Below, piece by piece: positions 25,743-34,536 of a DNA stretch of 64,000 bases. The notes under the pieces were generated by a model that was given only the letters and a program-made list of their open reading frames with translations, was not told the origin of the DNA and searched no databases. Origin of the DNA: Microbacterium aurantiacum (GTDB taxonomy: Bacteria; Actinomycetota; Actinomycetes; Actinomycetales; Microbacteriaceae); contig NZ_JAJPDW010000006.1 of the NCBI RefSeq assembly GCF_021654035.1, forward strand, positions 1-64,000, in the 5' to 3' direction. Position 1 is the first letter of the stretch. Each line of letters begins with the position of its first letter. The position numbers and the translations under genes were made by a program.

Positions 25743-26555
25743 GTGACCGCGATGGAACCCCCGATCGATGTGCGGAATCCCACGGATCCGCCGCGGGTCC
25801 GTCTGTGGTGGGAGATCGGTATCGTCCTGGCGCTCACAGTGGGACAGTCGGCGATCTACAGCGTGCTGTCGTTCGTCCGGACCGTACAGCGCGCCCTCGC
25901 GGAGAACGCCGCGATCGGTGATCAGAGCACGCAGCTGAATCCCTCGCGCGACGCCGCCGCTTTGTGGGATCTCACGTATCAGCTGCTCGGCATCTTCTTC
26001 TCGCTCTGCCTCGTGGCGCTCGTGGTGTACCTCTTGTGGGAACCCGGCTCGAATGCGCTGCGACGGATCGGCCTGGACTTCCGTCGCTTCGGCGGAGACC
26101 TGGGTCGCGGCATCCTGCTAGTGATCGTGATCGGTGTGCCGGGTCTGGCGCTGTATCTCGTCGGACGCGCCCTCGGGATCACGGTGGAGGTCGTGCCCTC
26201 GCCGCTCGACGCCGCGTGGTTCACCGTGCCGGTGCTGGTGCTCGCGGCGGTGCGCGCGGGCCTCCTCGAGGAGGTGATCCTCCTCGGGTACCTCTTCGAC
26301 CGTCTCCGTCGCCTCGGCTGGTCGTGGTGGAGCATCATCATCGCCACCGCCCTCCTGCGCGCGGCCTACCACGCCTACCAGGGCGTCGGTGCGATCATCG
26401 GGAACTTCGTCATGGGCCTGGTGTTCGGCTGGTGCTACCGCCGGTGGGGCCGGGTCATGCCGCTGGTGATCGCGCACACGCTGATCGACGTCGTCGCTTT
26501 CGTCGGCTACCCCCTCGCCGTCGGCCTCTGGCCCGCCCTCTTCGGCCCTTCCTGA
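25743..26555 (+). CDS. CPBP/CAAX-type intramembrane metalloprotease
   Basis: 270 residues with about seven or eight helices. Conserved motifs of the Abi/CPBP family: LLEEVILLGYL (Glu pair, about 176-177), AAYHAYQG (metal His), NFVMGLVFGW and VIAHTLIDVVAFVG (second metal His). The usual Arg of EExxxR is missing, as in part of the actinobacterial group. Role unknown; relatives act in protein processing or bacteriocin immunity. GTG start at 25743; an ATG four codons later is possible. Confidence 0.85.
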   Translation: MTAMEPPIDVRNPTDPPRVRLWWEIGIVLALTVGQSAIYSVLSFVRTVQRALAENAAIGDQSTQLNPSRDAAALWDLTYQLLGIFFSLCLVALVVYLLWEPGSNALRRIGLDFRRFGGDLGRGILLVIVIGVPGLALYLVGRALGITVEVVPSPLDAAWFTVPVLVLAAVRAGLLEEVILLGYLFDRLRRLGWSWWSIIIATALLRAAYHAYQGVGAIIGNFVMGLVFGWCYRRWGRVMPLVIAHTLIDVVAFVGYPLAVGLWPALFGPS

Positions 26556-26582
26556 CCGCCCCCTTTTCCCTCCCCCTGACCG

Positions 26583-26649
26583 CGAGACTGCATCCTCCCG
26601 TCGAGACTGCACGCGCCGCACGCCGTTTCGGCGGGAGGATGCAGTCTCG
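26583..26649. repeat. 67-bp hairpin repeat, copy A
   Basis: The arms CGAGACTGCATCCTCCCG (26583-26600) and its exact complement (26632-26649) enclose 31 nt that carry an inner, imperfect second inverted repeat starting TCGAGACTGC. The same 67-bp layout recurs at 27753-27819 on the other side of the DUF559-like gene. It may form a cruciform or RNA hairpin. It lies 27 nt after the CPBP gene and can act as its terminator. Confidence 0.85.
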
Positions 26650-26773
26650 GTGACAGAGAGAGGGCGCGGCGAGCGTCCTCCACAGACGACGAGGGCGGGC
26701 TTCGCGCGCGAGGATGTCCACAGAATGCCGGGGATGCGGCATCCGCCCGACACGGCGGAGCCACACTCGGGCG

Positions 26774-27727
26774 ATGGACCCCGTACTGACGCTTCCGTCA
26801 CCTCCGCTCGCGCTCCACAGGGCCGCCGACCTCCACCGCCCGGCGGCGGCGGCGGCACGAGGGCAGTTGCACCGCGTCCGAGATGGCATCTACGCGGATG
26901 CCGAGGAGTGGGCGGAGCTGACACCGTGGCGCCGCTACCTCGCCCGCGTCCAGGCTGTCGCGATGACGCGCCCCGACGCGGTGTTCTGCCTGGAATCAGC
27001 GAGCGCTCTCCTCGGCCTCCCGGTCTTCGGCGACCCTCTCACCGTCCACACGCTCGGCGGCGCGACGGCCACGGGTCGGGAGTGCGGCGGGGTCCGGGTC
27101 CACGCGGGGTGCGGCGACAGGCGGCTCGTCTCCGCCGGCGGACGCACCGTGACATCGCTCGCTGACACCGCGGTCGACCTCGCGCGGCACCGGCATCCGG
27201 CCGTGGGCGTGGCGACAGCGGATGCCGCGCTGCGGCTGGACCCCACGCTGAGCACCGACATCCTGACCGCGATCAACGAGCAGCGCGAGAGCAGCCGCGG
27301 GCGTCGACGCGCGCGCGACCCTCTCCGCGAGGCCGACGCCGCGGCGGAGTCGCCGCTCGAATCGGTGAGCCGGTGCGTGATCCGCTGGCTCGGCTTCGCG
27401 CCCCCGATCCTCCAGAAGGTGTTCCGGACCGACGGTGTCCTCGACCGCGGCGACTTCTGGTGGCCCGAGTCGTCGGTGCTCGGAGAGGCGGACGGCGATC
27501 TGAAGTACGACGGGTCGCTCGGGGATCCGCTGCGCGCGCTCCGGCAGCGTCGCGATCGCGACATCCGCCTGTCCCGCCATGTCCGCACCGTCGCCCACTG
27601 GTCGTGGACGGAGGCGACGACGTTCGCCCCGCTGCGCGCCATCCTCCTCGGACACGGCATCCCGCTGGTGGCGGGGGAAGACACCGCCTCCCTCCTCACC
27701 CTGCGCCGCGCGCTCGCCCCGCGCTGA
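26774..27727 (+). CDS. AbiEi-like/DUF559-like protein with PD-(D/E)XK nuclease core
   Basis: 317 residues from the ATG at 26774. The N-terminal part (about 10-150) resembles the winged-helix/AbiEi-like region of many actinobacterial proteins (GQLHRVRDGIYADAEEW, then VFCLESASALLGLPVFGD). The C-terminal part (about 195-317) has the DUF559/Vsr-like layout AESPLESVSR, DRGDFWWPESSVLGEADGDLKY: acidic residues, then E-x-D-x3-K. That is a PD-(D/E)XK nuclease core, so DNA cutting or binding is possible but unproven. A possible -10 (CACACT) lies 6 nt before the ATG. Flanked by the 67-bp hairpins. Confidence 0.7.
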   Translation: MDPVLTLPSPPLALHRAADLHRPAAAAARGQLHRVRDGIYADAEEWAELTPWRRYLARVQAVAMTRPDAVFCLESASALLGLPVFGDPLTVHTLGGATATGRECGGVRVHAGCGDRRLVSAGGRTVTSLADTAVDLARHRHPAVGVATADAALRLDPTLSTDILTAINEQRESSRGRRRARDPLREADAAAESPLESVSRCVIRWLGFAPPILQKVFRTDGVLDRGDFWWPESSVLGEADGDLKYDGSLGDPLRALRQRRDRDIRLSRHVRTVAHWSWTEATTFAPLRAILLGHGIPLVAGEDTASLLTLRRALAPR

Positions 27728-27752
27728 CGCCCCCCTCCCCCTCCTAGATCAA

Positions 27753-27819
27753 CGAGACTGCATCCTCCGGTCGAGAAGGCACACTCAGCACGCAGTCTCA
27801 ACCGGAGGATGCAGTCTCG
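27753..27819. repeat. 67-bp hairpin repeat, copy B
   Basis: CGAGACTGCATCCTCCGGT (27753-27771) and its perfect complement (27801-27819) surround 29 nt. Total length and outer arms match copy A, apart from paired changes at the arm base (CCG/CGG in A, CGGT/ACCG in B) that keep pairing. The inner right arm here (GCAGTCTCA) is intact while the inner left is degraded, the opposite of copy A. Confidence 0.85.
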
Positions 27820-27842
27820 CGGTCAGCAGGAAGGCCGAAGGG

Positions 27843-30743
27843 TCAGGCGAAGGCCTCGAGGGGAGGGCAGGCGCAGACGAGGTTCCGGTCTCCGTAGGCC
27901 TGGTCGATCCGGCGCACGGGGGGCCAGTACTTCGTGCGCACCAGGTCCCGTTCGGGATAGACCGCCACCTCGCGCGAGTAGGCGTGATTCCATTCCCCCT
28001 CGATGACGGATGCCGCGGTGTGCGGCGCGTTCACCAGGGGGTTGTCCTCCGCCGGCCACTCCCCCGCGGCGACCCGATCCGCTTCCGTGCGGATCGCGAC
28101 CATCGCGTCGACGAACCGGTCGATCTCGGCCAGATCCTCGCTCTCGGTGGGCTCGACCATGAGCGTCCCGGCGACCGGGAACGACATCGTCGGCGCGTGG
28201 AAGCCGTAGTCGATCAGCCTCTTGGCGACGTCGTCGACGGTGACACCGGTCTGCTCGCGAAGCGGCCGGAGGTCGAGGATGCACTCGTGGGCGACCAGCC
28301 CGCCGTCGCCCGCGTACAGGACGGGATAGTGGTCCTTCAGCCGCGCCGCGACGTAATTCGCCGCGAGCACCGCGGCCCCCGTCGCCTGGCGGAGGCCCTC
28401 AGCGCCCATCATCCGCACGTACGCCCACGAGATCGGCAGGATGCCGGCCGAGCCGGAGGGCGCCGACGACACCGGGCCGCCCGCGAAGACGGCCCCTCCC
28501 GCGTGCACCTCGGCCTGCGCGAACGGATGCCCGGGGAGGAAGGGCGCGAGATGCGCCTTCGCGGCGACCGGGCCCACCCCGGGTCCGCCACCCCCGTGCG
28601 GGATCGCGAAGGTCTTGTGCAGGTTGAGGTGCGACACGTCGCCGCCCAGGTCACCGAAGCGGGCGTAGCCGAGGAGCGCGTTGAGGTTCGCTCCGTCGAC
28701 GTAGACCTGGCCGCCGGCGGCATGGACGGCGTCTGTGATCTCCACCACGTCATGCTCGTACACACCGTGCGTGGAGGGGTAGGTGATCATCAGCGCGGCG
28801 AGGTCCCCGGCGTGCGCGGAGATCTTCGCGCGCAGATCGTCCAGATCGACGTTGCCGGCCTCGTCGCACGCCACGACGACCACGCGCATGCCCGCCAGCA
28901 CCGCCGATGCGGCGTTCGTTCCGTGTGCGGACGAGGGGATGAGGCAGACGGTGCGCCCCTCGTCCCCGCGCGAGCGGTGGTAGCCGCGGATCGCCAGGAG
29001 GCCGGCGAGCTCACCCTGCGAGCCGGCGTTCGGCTGCAGCGAGACGGCGTCGTACCCGGTCATCTCCGCCAGCCACCCCTCGAGCTGGTCGATCAGCGCG
29101 AGGTAGCCCCGGACATCGTCGGCGGGCGCGAACGGATGGACGCGCGCGAACTCCGGCCACGACACCGCGGCCATCTCGGTCGCCGCATTGAGCTTCATCG
29201 TGCAGGACCCGAGCGGGATCATGCCGCGATCGAGGGCGTAGTCGCGGTCCGCCAGCCGTTTGAGGAAGCGCATCATCGCGGTCTCGGAATGGTGGGAGCG
29301 GAAGACGGGGTGCGTGAGGATCTCGTCGTCCCGATGCATCTCGGCCGCGACGCCCGCGAGCGCCGGGGCCTCCTCCCAGGCCAGGCCGACCCCGAGTCCG
29401 CCGCCGTCCATGCGGCCCGCGATCGCCGCCGCGACCGCGGCCAGATCCCGTGCGTCCGTGGTCTCGTCGACGGAGACCGCGACCGTCATCCCATCCGCCG
29501 CCCAGAGCTGGTAGCCGCGTTCGCGGGCACGCGCGACGACCGCCGCCGCGTCGTCGACACGGACCCGAACCGTGTCGAAGAAGGCATCGCTGACCACGTC
29601 GACGCCGGCGTCCCGGAGCGCCGACGCCAGCGTCTCGGCCTTCCGCGCCACCGCCGATGCGATCCCGCGAAGGCCGTCCGGGCCGTGGTAGACCGCGTAC
29701 ATCGCCGCCATGACGGCCAGGAGCACCTGGGCGGTGCAGATGTTGGACGTCGCCTTCTCGCGTCGGATGTGCTGCTCGCGGGTCTGCAGCGACAGGCGAT
29801 ACGCCGGCTGCCCGGCGGCATCCTGCGAGACGCCGACGAGACGTCCCGGAAGCTGGCGTTCGAGCCCTGCGCGGACGGCCATGTACCCGGCGTGGGGACC
29901 GCCGAAACCGAGCGGCACGCCGAAGCGCTGCGTCGTGCCGACGGCGATGTCGGCGCCGAGCGAGCCCGGCGACCGCAGCAGAGTCAGGGCGAGCAGGTCG
30001 GCGGCGACGACACCGAGCCCGCCCGCCAGATGCGCCGCCTCCAGCACACCGGACGGATCCCACACCCGCCCGGAGGCACCCGGGTACTGGATGAACACCC
30101 CGAAGAGCTCGTCGGGCAGCGTCTCACCCGCCGCGAAGTCCCGCTCGAGGATGCGGATGCCGAGGGGCTCGGCCCGCGCATCGAGGAGCGCCCGCGTCTG
30201 CGGGAGGGCATCGGCGTCGACGACGAAGACGTCGCTGGCGACACGGGAGGCCCGGCGGGCGACCAGCATCCCCTCGACGACGGCCGTGGACTCGTCGAGC
30301 ATCGACGCGTTCGCCGTTGAGAGCCCGGTGAGGTCGGCGACCATTGTCTGGAAGGTGATCAGCGCCTCCAGGCGCCCCTGGGAGATCTCCGGCTGGTACG
30401 GGGTGTACGCGGTGTACCAGGAGGGGTTCTCCAGCACGTTCCGCGAGATGACCGACGGCGTGATCGTGTCGTAGTAGCCGAGCCCGATCATCGGACGGGC
30501 GGACCGGTTGCGTCCGGCGAGCGCGCGCAGTTCGGCGAGGGCCTCGCTTTCGGATGCCGCCGGCGGAATGCCCGAGCCGTCCGTGGCGCGCTGTCGGATG
30601 GCGGCGGGCACCGCGCGGTCGACGAGCGCGTCGACGCTGTCGTAGCCGACCGCGTCGAGCATCGCGCGCTGAGCGGCGGCATCCGTGCCGATATGACGGT
30701 CGACGAAGGATGCCGGTGCCGACGGCAGGGAACGGTCGCTCAC
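27843..30743 (-). CDS. gcvP: glycine dehydrogenase (decarboxylating), P protein
   Basis: 966 residues from the GTG at 30743, which overlaps the gcvH stop (GTGA). Single-chain P protein: N-terminal half begins [13 protein letters not shown], and the PLP lysine is in [20 protein letters not shown] in the C-terminal half. It decarboxylates glycine and passes the aminomethyl group to the lipoyl arm of GcvH. Last gene of gcvT-gcvH-gcvP, controlled by the glycine riboswitch at 32272-32465. Confidence 0.96.
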   Translation of the reverse strand: MSDRSLPSAPASFVDRHIGTDAAAQRAMLDAVGYDSVDALVDRAVPAAIRQRATDGSGIPPAASESEALAELRALAGRNRSARPMIGLGYYDTITPSVISRNVLENPSWYTAYTPYQPEISQGRLEALITFQTMVADLTGLSTANASMLDESTAVVEGMLVARRASRVASDVFVVDADALPQTRALLDARAEPLGIRILERDFAAGETLPDELFGVFIQYPGASGRVWDPSGVLEAAHLAGGLGVVAADLLALTLLRSPGSLGADIAVGTTQRFGVPLGFGGPHAGYMAVRAGLERQLPGRLVGVSQDAAGQPAYRLSLQTREQHIRREKATSNICTAQVLLAVMAAMYAVYHGPDGLRGIASAVARKAETLASALRDAGVDVVSDAFFDTVRVRVDDAAAVVARARERGYQLWAADGMTVAVSVDETTDARDLAAVAAAIAGRMDGGGLGVGLAWEEAPALAGVAAEMHRDDEILTHPVFRSHHSETAMMRFLKRLADRDYALDRGMIPLGSCTMKLNAATEMAAVSWPEFARVHPFAPADDVRGYLALIDQLEGWLAEMTGYDAVSLQPNAGSQGELAGLLAIRGYHRSRGDEGRTVCLIPSSAHGTNAASAVLAGMRVVVVACDEAGNVDLDDLRAKISAHAGDLAALMITYPSTHGVYEHDVVEITDAVHAAGGQVYVDGANLNALLGYARFGDLGGDVSHLNLHKTFAIPHGGGGPGVGPVAAKAHLAPFLPGHPFAQAEVHAGGAVFAGGPVSSAPSGSAGILPISWAYVRMMGAEGLRQATGAAVLAANYVAARLKDHYPVLYAGDGGLVAHECILDLRPLREQTGVTVDDVAKRLIDYGFHAPTMSFPVAGTLMVEPTESEDLAEIDRFVDAMVAIRTEADRVAAGEWPAEDNPLVNAPHTAASVIEGEWNHAYSREVAVYPERDLVRTKYWPPVRRIDQAYGDRNLVCACPPLEAFA

Positions 30744-31123
30744 GCGTCGCCACCGGTCAGGGCGACGTAGGCGTCCCGGTCCATCAGGTCGGCCACGGTG
30801 GCGGGATCCACGCGGAGCCGCAGCAGCCACCCCTCGCCGAACGGGGCCGAGTTCACCAGCGACGGGTCGTCCACCACCGCGTCGTTCACCTCGAGCACCT
30901 CCCCGTCGAGGGGCGCGTAGAGCTCGCCGACGGACTTCGTCGATTCGATCTCGCCGCAGACCGCTCCCGCGGTCACGGGCGAGGCGACGGCGGGGAGTTC
31001 GACGAAGACGACGTCACCGAGCTTGTCTGCGGCGTAGTCGGTGATGCCGATCGTGGCGACGTCGCCGTCGAGGGCGACCCACTCGTGCTCGGCGGTGTAC
31101 TTCAGTGCGGCGATGTCGGTCAT
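30740..31123 (-). CDS. gcvH: glycine cleavage system H protein
   Basis: 127 residues, starting [20 protein letters not shown]. The lipoylated lysine is in [15 protein letters not shown]. Carries the aminomethyl intermediate between GcvP and GcvT. Both ends overlap neighbours by 4 nt (ATGA with gcvT, GTGA with gcvP), so the three proteins are translated in series. Confidence 0.96.
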   Translation of the reverse strand: MTDIAALKYTAEHEWVALDGDVATIGITDYAADKLGDVVFVELPAVASPVTAGAVCGEIESTKSVGELYAPLDGEVLEVNDAVVDDPSLVNSAPFGEGWLLRLRVDPATVADLMDRDAYVALTGGDA

Positions 31124-32226
31124 TTCTTCCTCCGGTAGAAGGGCAGGGCGGTGACGGTCGCGGGGATCCGCGTCCCGCGGACGTCGATGGTCAGGGACGT
31201 GCCGGGCGCACTCCGCTCCGGCGAGACGAAGGCCATCGCGATCGGATGCCCGAGGGTGGGGCTCAGGGCGCCGCTGGTGATCTCGCCGACGCGATCCTCG
31301 TCGTCCAAGACGGCGTACCCGGCGCGACCGGCGCGGCGTCCCTCCGAGACGAGGCCGACCAGGACGGGCAGATCCTCGGACGCCGCCTCCAGCGCTTCCT
31401 TGCCGACGAAGTCCTGCTTGTCCGTCGCGACGGTCCGCCCGAGCCCTGCCTGAGTGGGCAGGACGTCCTCGGTGAGCTCGTGTCCGTGCAGGGGCATCCC
31501 CGCTTCGAGGCGCAACGTGTCCCGCGCGGCGAGGCCGGCCGGAACGAGCCCGAGCGGTGCGCCGGCGAGCGCGAGTGCGTCCCACAGCTCCGCGGCATCC
31601 TCGTTCGCCACGAGGAGTTCGAATCCGTCCTCCCCCGTATAGCCCGTGCGGGCGACGAAGAGAGGGCTTCCCTGGAACGCGGCCGTCGAGAAGGCGTAGG
31701 AGGGAAGGTCCGTGAGCGCCGGGCTCATCTGCTCGATGCCCCGCGTCGCCGCGACGATCTCCACGGCAGCGGGCCCCTGCACCGCGATGAGGCTCATCGT
31801 GTCGCTGATGTCGTCGATGGAGAGCTCCGTGGACGACGGCGCACGCGCGGGCAGCGCCTCCGCGACCGCCGCGCGGTTCCCGGCATTGGAGATCACCAGG
31901 AAGTGATCCTCCGTCAGGCGGTACGCGATCACGTCGTCGACGATCCCTCCCTGCGGGTTCAGCAGGAGCGAATACTTCGCCTTGCCGATCGGCATCGTCG
32001 AGAGTCGACCCGCGAGCGCGGCGTCGAGGAATGCTCCGGCATCCGCGCCGGTGATGCGGAACTCGGCCATGTGCGAGATGTCGAACAGGCCCGCGGCGGT
32101 GCGGACGGCGTGGTGCTCGGCGAGGTCGGAGCTGTAGCGGACGGGCATCGACCACCCGCCGAAGTCGGTGAAGGTCGCGCCGAGCGCGACGTGGCGGTCG
32201 TAGAGGGCGGTGCGCAGATCGGTCAT
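31120..32226 (-). CDS. gcvT: aminomethyltransferase, glycine cleavage T protein
   Basis: 368 residues from the ATG at 32226 (GGGAG about 6 nt upstream). Folate-binding landmarks [13 protein letters not shown], then NAGNRAAV, and [17 protein letters not shown]. It transfers the aminomethyl carbon to tetrahydrofolate, giving methylene-THF and ammonia. First gene of the operon, directly behind the riboswitch. Confidence 0.96.
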   Translation of the reverse strand: MTDLRTALYDRHVALGATFTDFGGWSMPVRYSSDLAEHHAVRTAAGLFDISHMAEFRITGADAGAFLDAALAGRLSTMPIGKAKYSLLLNPQGGIVDDVIAYRLTEDHFLVISNAGNRAAVAEALPARAPSSTELSIDDISDTMSLIAVQGPAAVEIVAATRGIEQMSPALTDLPSYAFSTAAFQGSPLFVARTGYTGEDGFELLVANEDAAELWDALALAGAPLGLVPAGLAARDTLRLEAGMPLHGHELTEDVLPTQAGLGRTVATDKQDFVGKEALEAASEDLPVLVGLVSEGRRAGRAGYAVLDDEDRVGEITSGALSPTLGHPIAMAFVSPERSAPGTSLTIDVRGTRIPATVTALPFYRRKK

Positions 32227-32271
32227 GAGTTCTCCCGGCGTCGGGCGGGCCGACGTCGGATGACGCCGTCG

Positions 32272-32465
32272 AACTCCCCCTCTGTCATGAACCTGAGAGT
32301 TTCGCGCGACCCGCGCGAGGCGGGACCGTGCTTTCACCGTCGGCGGACCCCGCGGGCGGGATCGCTTTTCAGAGTCGGCCGACCGGGACGGTACGCGTAC
32401 CTGAGAGATTGGCGGGGAGGCTTGCTCCTTCGGTGCCTGGCCGAAGCCAGGGCTCTCCCGTCCGG
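32272..32465 (-). ncRNA. tandem glycine riboswitch
   Basis: On the minus strand from about 32465, aptamer 1 reads GGGAGAGCCC, a hairpin, ACCGAAGGAGCAAGC, then AATCTCTCAGGTAC. Aptamer 2 (about 32360-32272) reads GACGGTGAAAGCAC, hairpin, GAAACTCTCAGGTTCATGAC, AGAGGGG. These are the conserved parts of the double glycine aptamer. The segment 32271-32227 can pair CGGCGTC with GACGCCG next to the ribosome site GGGAG, so glycine probably opens gcvT translation or transcription. Confidence 0.93.
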
Positions 32466-32495
32466 GTCGTGGGCCGGATGTGCAGTTGTGCGGCC

Positions 32496-32501
32496 AGCAT
32501 A
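32496..32501 (-). promoter_or_regulatory. -10 of the gcv operon
   Basis: TATGCT on the minus strand (32501-32496), about 30 nt before the riboswitch core and just past the stop of the MarP-like gene (32506). No clear -35 is seen. Confidence 0.45.
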
Positions 32502-32505
32502 GCGC

Positions 32506-33678
32506 TCAGGTCGTGCAGCGTCCGGACGAAACGGCATCCGCGAGTCCCGGTGCCGCGTTGATCACGGGCGTGAGCTCGGTCATGGTCACCGCGTATCCGC
32601 GTTCGGCGTCGTCCTCGCCGCGGGCGAACACCACGCCGGCGACCTGTCCCTGCGCGTCGAGGAGCGGCCCGCCCGAATTCCCGGGACGCACCGCCGATTG
32701 CAGCGAATAGATGTCCCGGGGCGCGGAGCTGTCGCCGTAGATGTCGGGCACCGGCACGGTTCCCACCGACAGGACGCCCGCGCTGATCATCGTGAAGGGC
32801 CCGCCGAGCGGGTAGCCCTGCACGACCGCCGCCGATCCGGGGCTCAACGTGTCGACGGTCGGCAGCGGCGCCACCCCGAGGTCGTCGACGGCGATGACGG
32901 CGAGGTCGTCGACGGGGTCGAACCACACGATGCGTCCCTCCCGCGCGGCGATGCCGGGGAGCTCCACCACCGGCGCGTCGACGCCGGCGACGACGTGCGC
33001 GTTCGTGACGACCCGGTCGGGCGCGATGACGAACCCGGTGCCGGTTGAGCTGGTGCCGCAAGCGTACGCGGTGCCCGATACCCGAGCGACGGATGCCGCG
33101 GCCCGCGCGAGCTCGGGATCGTCGAGGTCCACCGGGGGCACGCTCGGCGGCGCCGTGACCTCCAGGAGCTCCCCGAGCCGCGGGAGGCCCTCATCCACGA
33201 CGAGCCCACGGAGCTCCGCCATCGCCGCTGAGACGGGCTGCGGGGTGAGGCGGTCGATGGTGCGCAGCACGGCGGAGGACGAGACGGCGGAGGAGACCAC
33301 CGGCATGCCCGTGGCCGCGATCGTCCCGCCCGCGAGGGACAGCGCGAGCGCGCCGACGAGCACGCCGGTGGCGGCACCGAGAAGCCGATCGATCGCGCGC
33401 AGCGGGGTCCGGTCGACGCCGCGTCGGACGAAGGCGCCGAGGGCGCCTCCGATGCTCGCGCCGAGGACCAGCACGAGCACGGTGCTCACGATGACGACGA
33501 GCGAGCGCCACTCCTGCCAGGGCCAGATGTCGTTGACCAGCGGGACGAGCCAGTATGCGCCCACTCCTCCGGCGGCGAGCCCCAGGAGCACGCCGACGCT
33601 TCCGGAGAGGCCGCGCGCCGCGCCGCCGATGAGGGCCGCGATCAGCAGCGCGATGAGGATGACGTCGACGACGATCAT
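32506..33678 (-). CDS. MarP-like membrane serine protease (CvpA plus trypsin domain)
   Basis: 390 residues from the ATG at 33678 (AGGAGGA 5 nt upstream). Four N-terminal helices in a CvpA-like block (about 1-145), then a trypsin-like domain with VVTNAHVV (His), DPVDDLAVI (Asp) and AVRPGNSGGP (Ser). Two cysteines (one in YACGTSSTGTGF, one in SGRC near the end) could form the disulfide known in M. tuberculosis MarP. MarP is a periplasmic protease needed for acid and oxidative resistance; the same role is inferred. Confidence 0.9.
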   Translation of the reverse strand: MIVVDVILIALLIAALIGGAARGLSGSVGVLLGLAAGGVGAYWLVPLVNDIWPWQEWRSLVVIVSTVLVLVLGASIGGALGAFVRRGVDRTPLRAIDRLLGAATGVLVGALALSLAGGTIAATGMPVVSSAVSSSAVLRTIDRLTPQPVSAAMAELRGLVVDEGLPRLGELLEVTAPPSVPPVDLDDPELARAAASVARVSGTAYACGTSSTGTGFVIAPDRVVTNAHVVAGVDAPVVELPGIAAREGRIVWFDPVDDLAVIAVDDLGVAPLPTVDTLSPGSAAVVQGYPLGGPFTMISAGVLSVGTVPVPDIYGDSSAPRDIYSLQSAVRPGNSGGPLLDAQGQVAGVVFARGEDDAERGYAVTMTELTPVINAAPGLADAVSSGRCTT

Positions 33679-33753
33679 GGTCTCCTCCTGCACGCCGACG
33701 GAGAGCCCAGGGTACGCATGGAACCTGTGACGTTGCCGCACCGGCACCCGCGT

Positions 33754-33809
33754 TTGACCTTCTGGTCATGGCGACACTAAGATGATCGCGGAGATAGGGT
33801 CAAAATGAC
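33754..33809 (+). promoter_or_regulatory. nrtR-nad operon promoter and two candidate NrtR operators
   Basis: -35 TTGACC (33754-33759), 18 bp, -10 TAAGAT (33778-33783). TGACC-TTCT-GGTCA (33755-33768) overlaps the -35, and GTCA-AAA-TGAC (33799-33809) overlaps the ATG of the regulator. GTCA/TGAC arms are the half-sites known for several NrtR groups, so autoregulation and control of nadABC are likely. Confidence 0.7.
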
Positions 33810-34524
33810 AAGAACTACCGTCGAAGACACGCCCGCCGTCGACGCCACCGCGGGCGATGCCACGCGTGTCGCCGTGTCGACGGTGATCTTCGCACTGCGC
33901 CCGGTCGAGCCCGACGGCCCGCTCGCCGTCACGCTCCCCCTCGTCCGGCGGACCCGCGATCCGCACGAGGGGCAATGGGCCCTCCCCGGCGGATGGCTCG
34001 ATATCCGCGAGAGCCTCGGCTCCGCCGCGTCGCGCACCCTCGCCGAGACCACGGGCCTCGCCCCGAGTTACTTGGAACAGCTCTACGCGTTCGGCGCCGT
34101 CGACCGGTCCCCCACCCGTGTCGTGTCCATCGTCTACTGGGCCCTCATCCGCCCCGACGAGATCGTCGAGGACGGAATCGAGAACGTCGGCTGGTTCGGC
34201 GCGGAGGGACTGCCGCCGCTCGCCTTCGACCACAACGAGATCGTCGACTACGCGCTGTGGCGGCTGCGGAACAAGGTCGGCTACAGCCGCATCGCGCACG
34301 GCCTGCTCGGCGACGAGTTCACCCTCGCCGAACTGCGCGAGGTCTACCAGACGATCCTCGATCGCAAGCTCGACCCCGCGAACTTCCGACGCCAGGTGGA
34401 GAACTCCGGAACCCTCATCCCGACCGACCGCTACCGCACGGGGAGCCACCGCCCCGCACGGCTCTACCGCTACAACCAGGACGTCGAACTGGCCGATCGC
34501 GGCCCGCTGTCGACCCCGCACTGA
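33805..34524 (+). CDS. nrtR: NrtR, Nudix-related regulator of NAD synthesis
   Basis: 239 residues. N-terminal Nudix-like domain (about 20-160), C-terminal winged helix (about 165-235; GYSRIAHGLLGDEFTLAELREVYQ begins it). NrtR repressors bind ADP-ribose or related NAD metabolites and release DNA. The Nudix box is degraded: after GGWLDIRESLGSAASRTL the expected REUxEExG reads RTLAETTG, so hydrolysis is unlikely. First gene before nadA-nadB-nadC, 12 nt upstream of nadA. Confidence 0.9.
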   Translation: MTRTTVEDTPAVDATAGDATRVAVSTVIFALRPVEPDGPLAVTLPLVRRTRDPHEGQWALPGGWLDIRESLGSAASRTLAETTGLAPSYLEQLYAFGAVDRSPTRVVSIVYWALIRPDEIVEDGIENVGWFGAEGLPPLAFDHNEIVDYALWRLRNKVGYSRIAHGLLGDEFTLAELREVYQTILDRKLDPANFRRQVENSGTLIPTDRYRTGSHRPARLYRYNQDVELADRGPLSTPH

Positions 34525-34536
34525 AGAGAGCACGAC

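Noticed and set aside
26650..26773. Replication origin or DnaA box cluster before the DUF559-like gene
   Set aside because: Only two partial TCCACAGA-like words are present, none matches TTATCCACA, and there is no dnaA or dnaN nearby.
27579..30320. A 900-codon plus-strand open frame opposite gcvP
   Set aside because: GcvP is certain on the other strand; the antisense protein is Arg/Asp/His-rich and has no domain.
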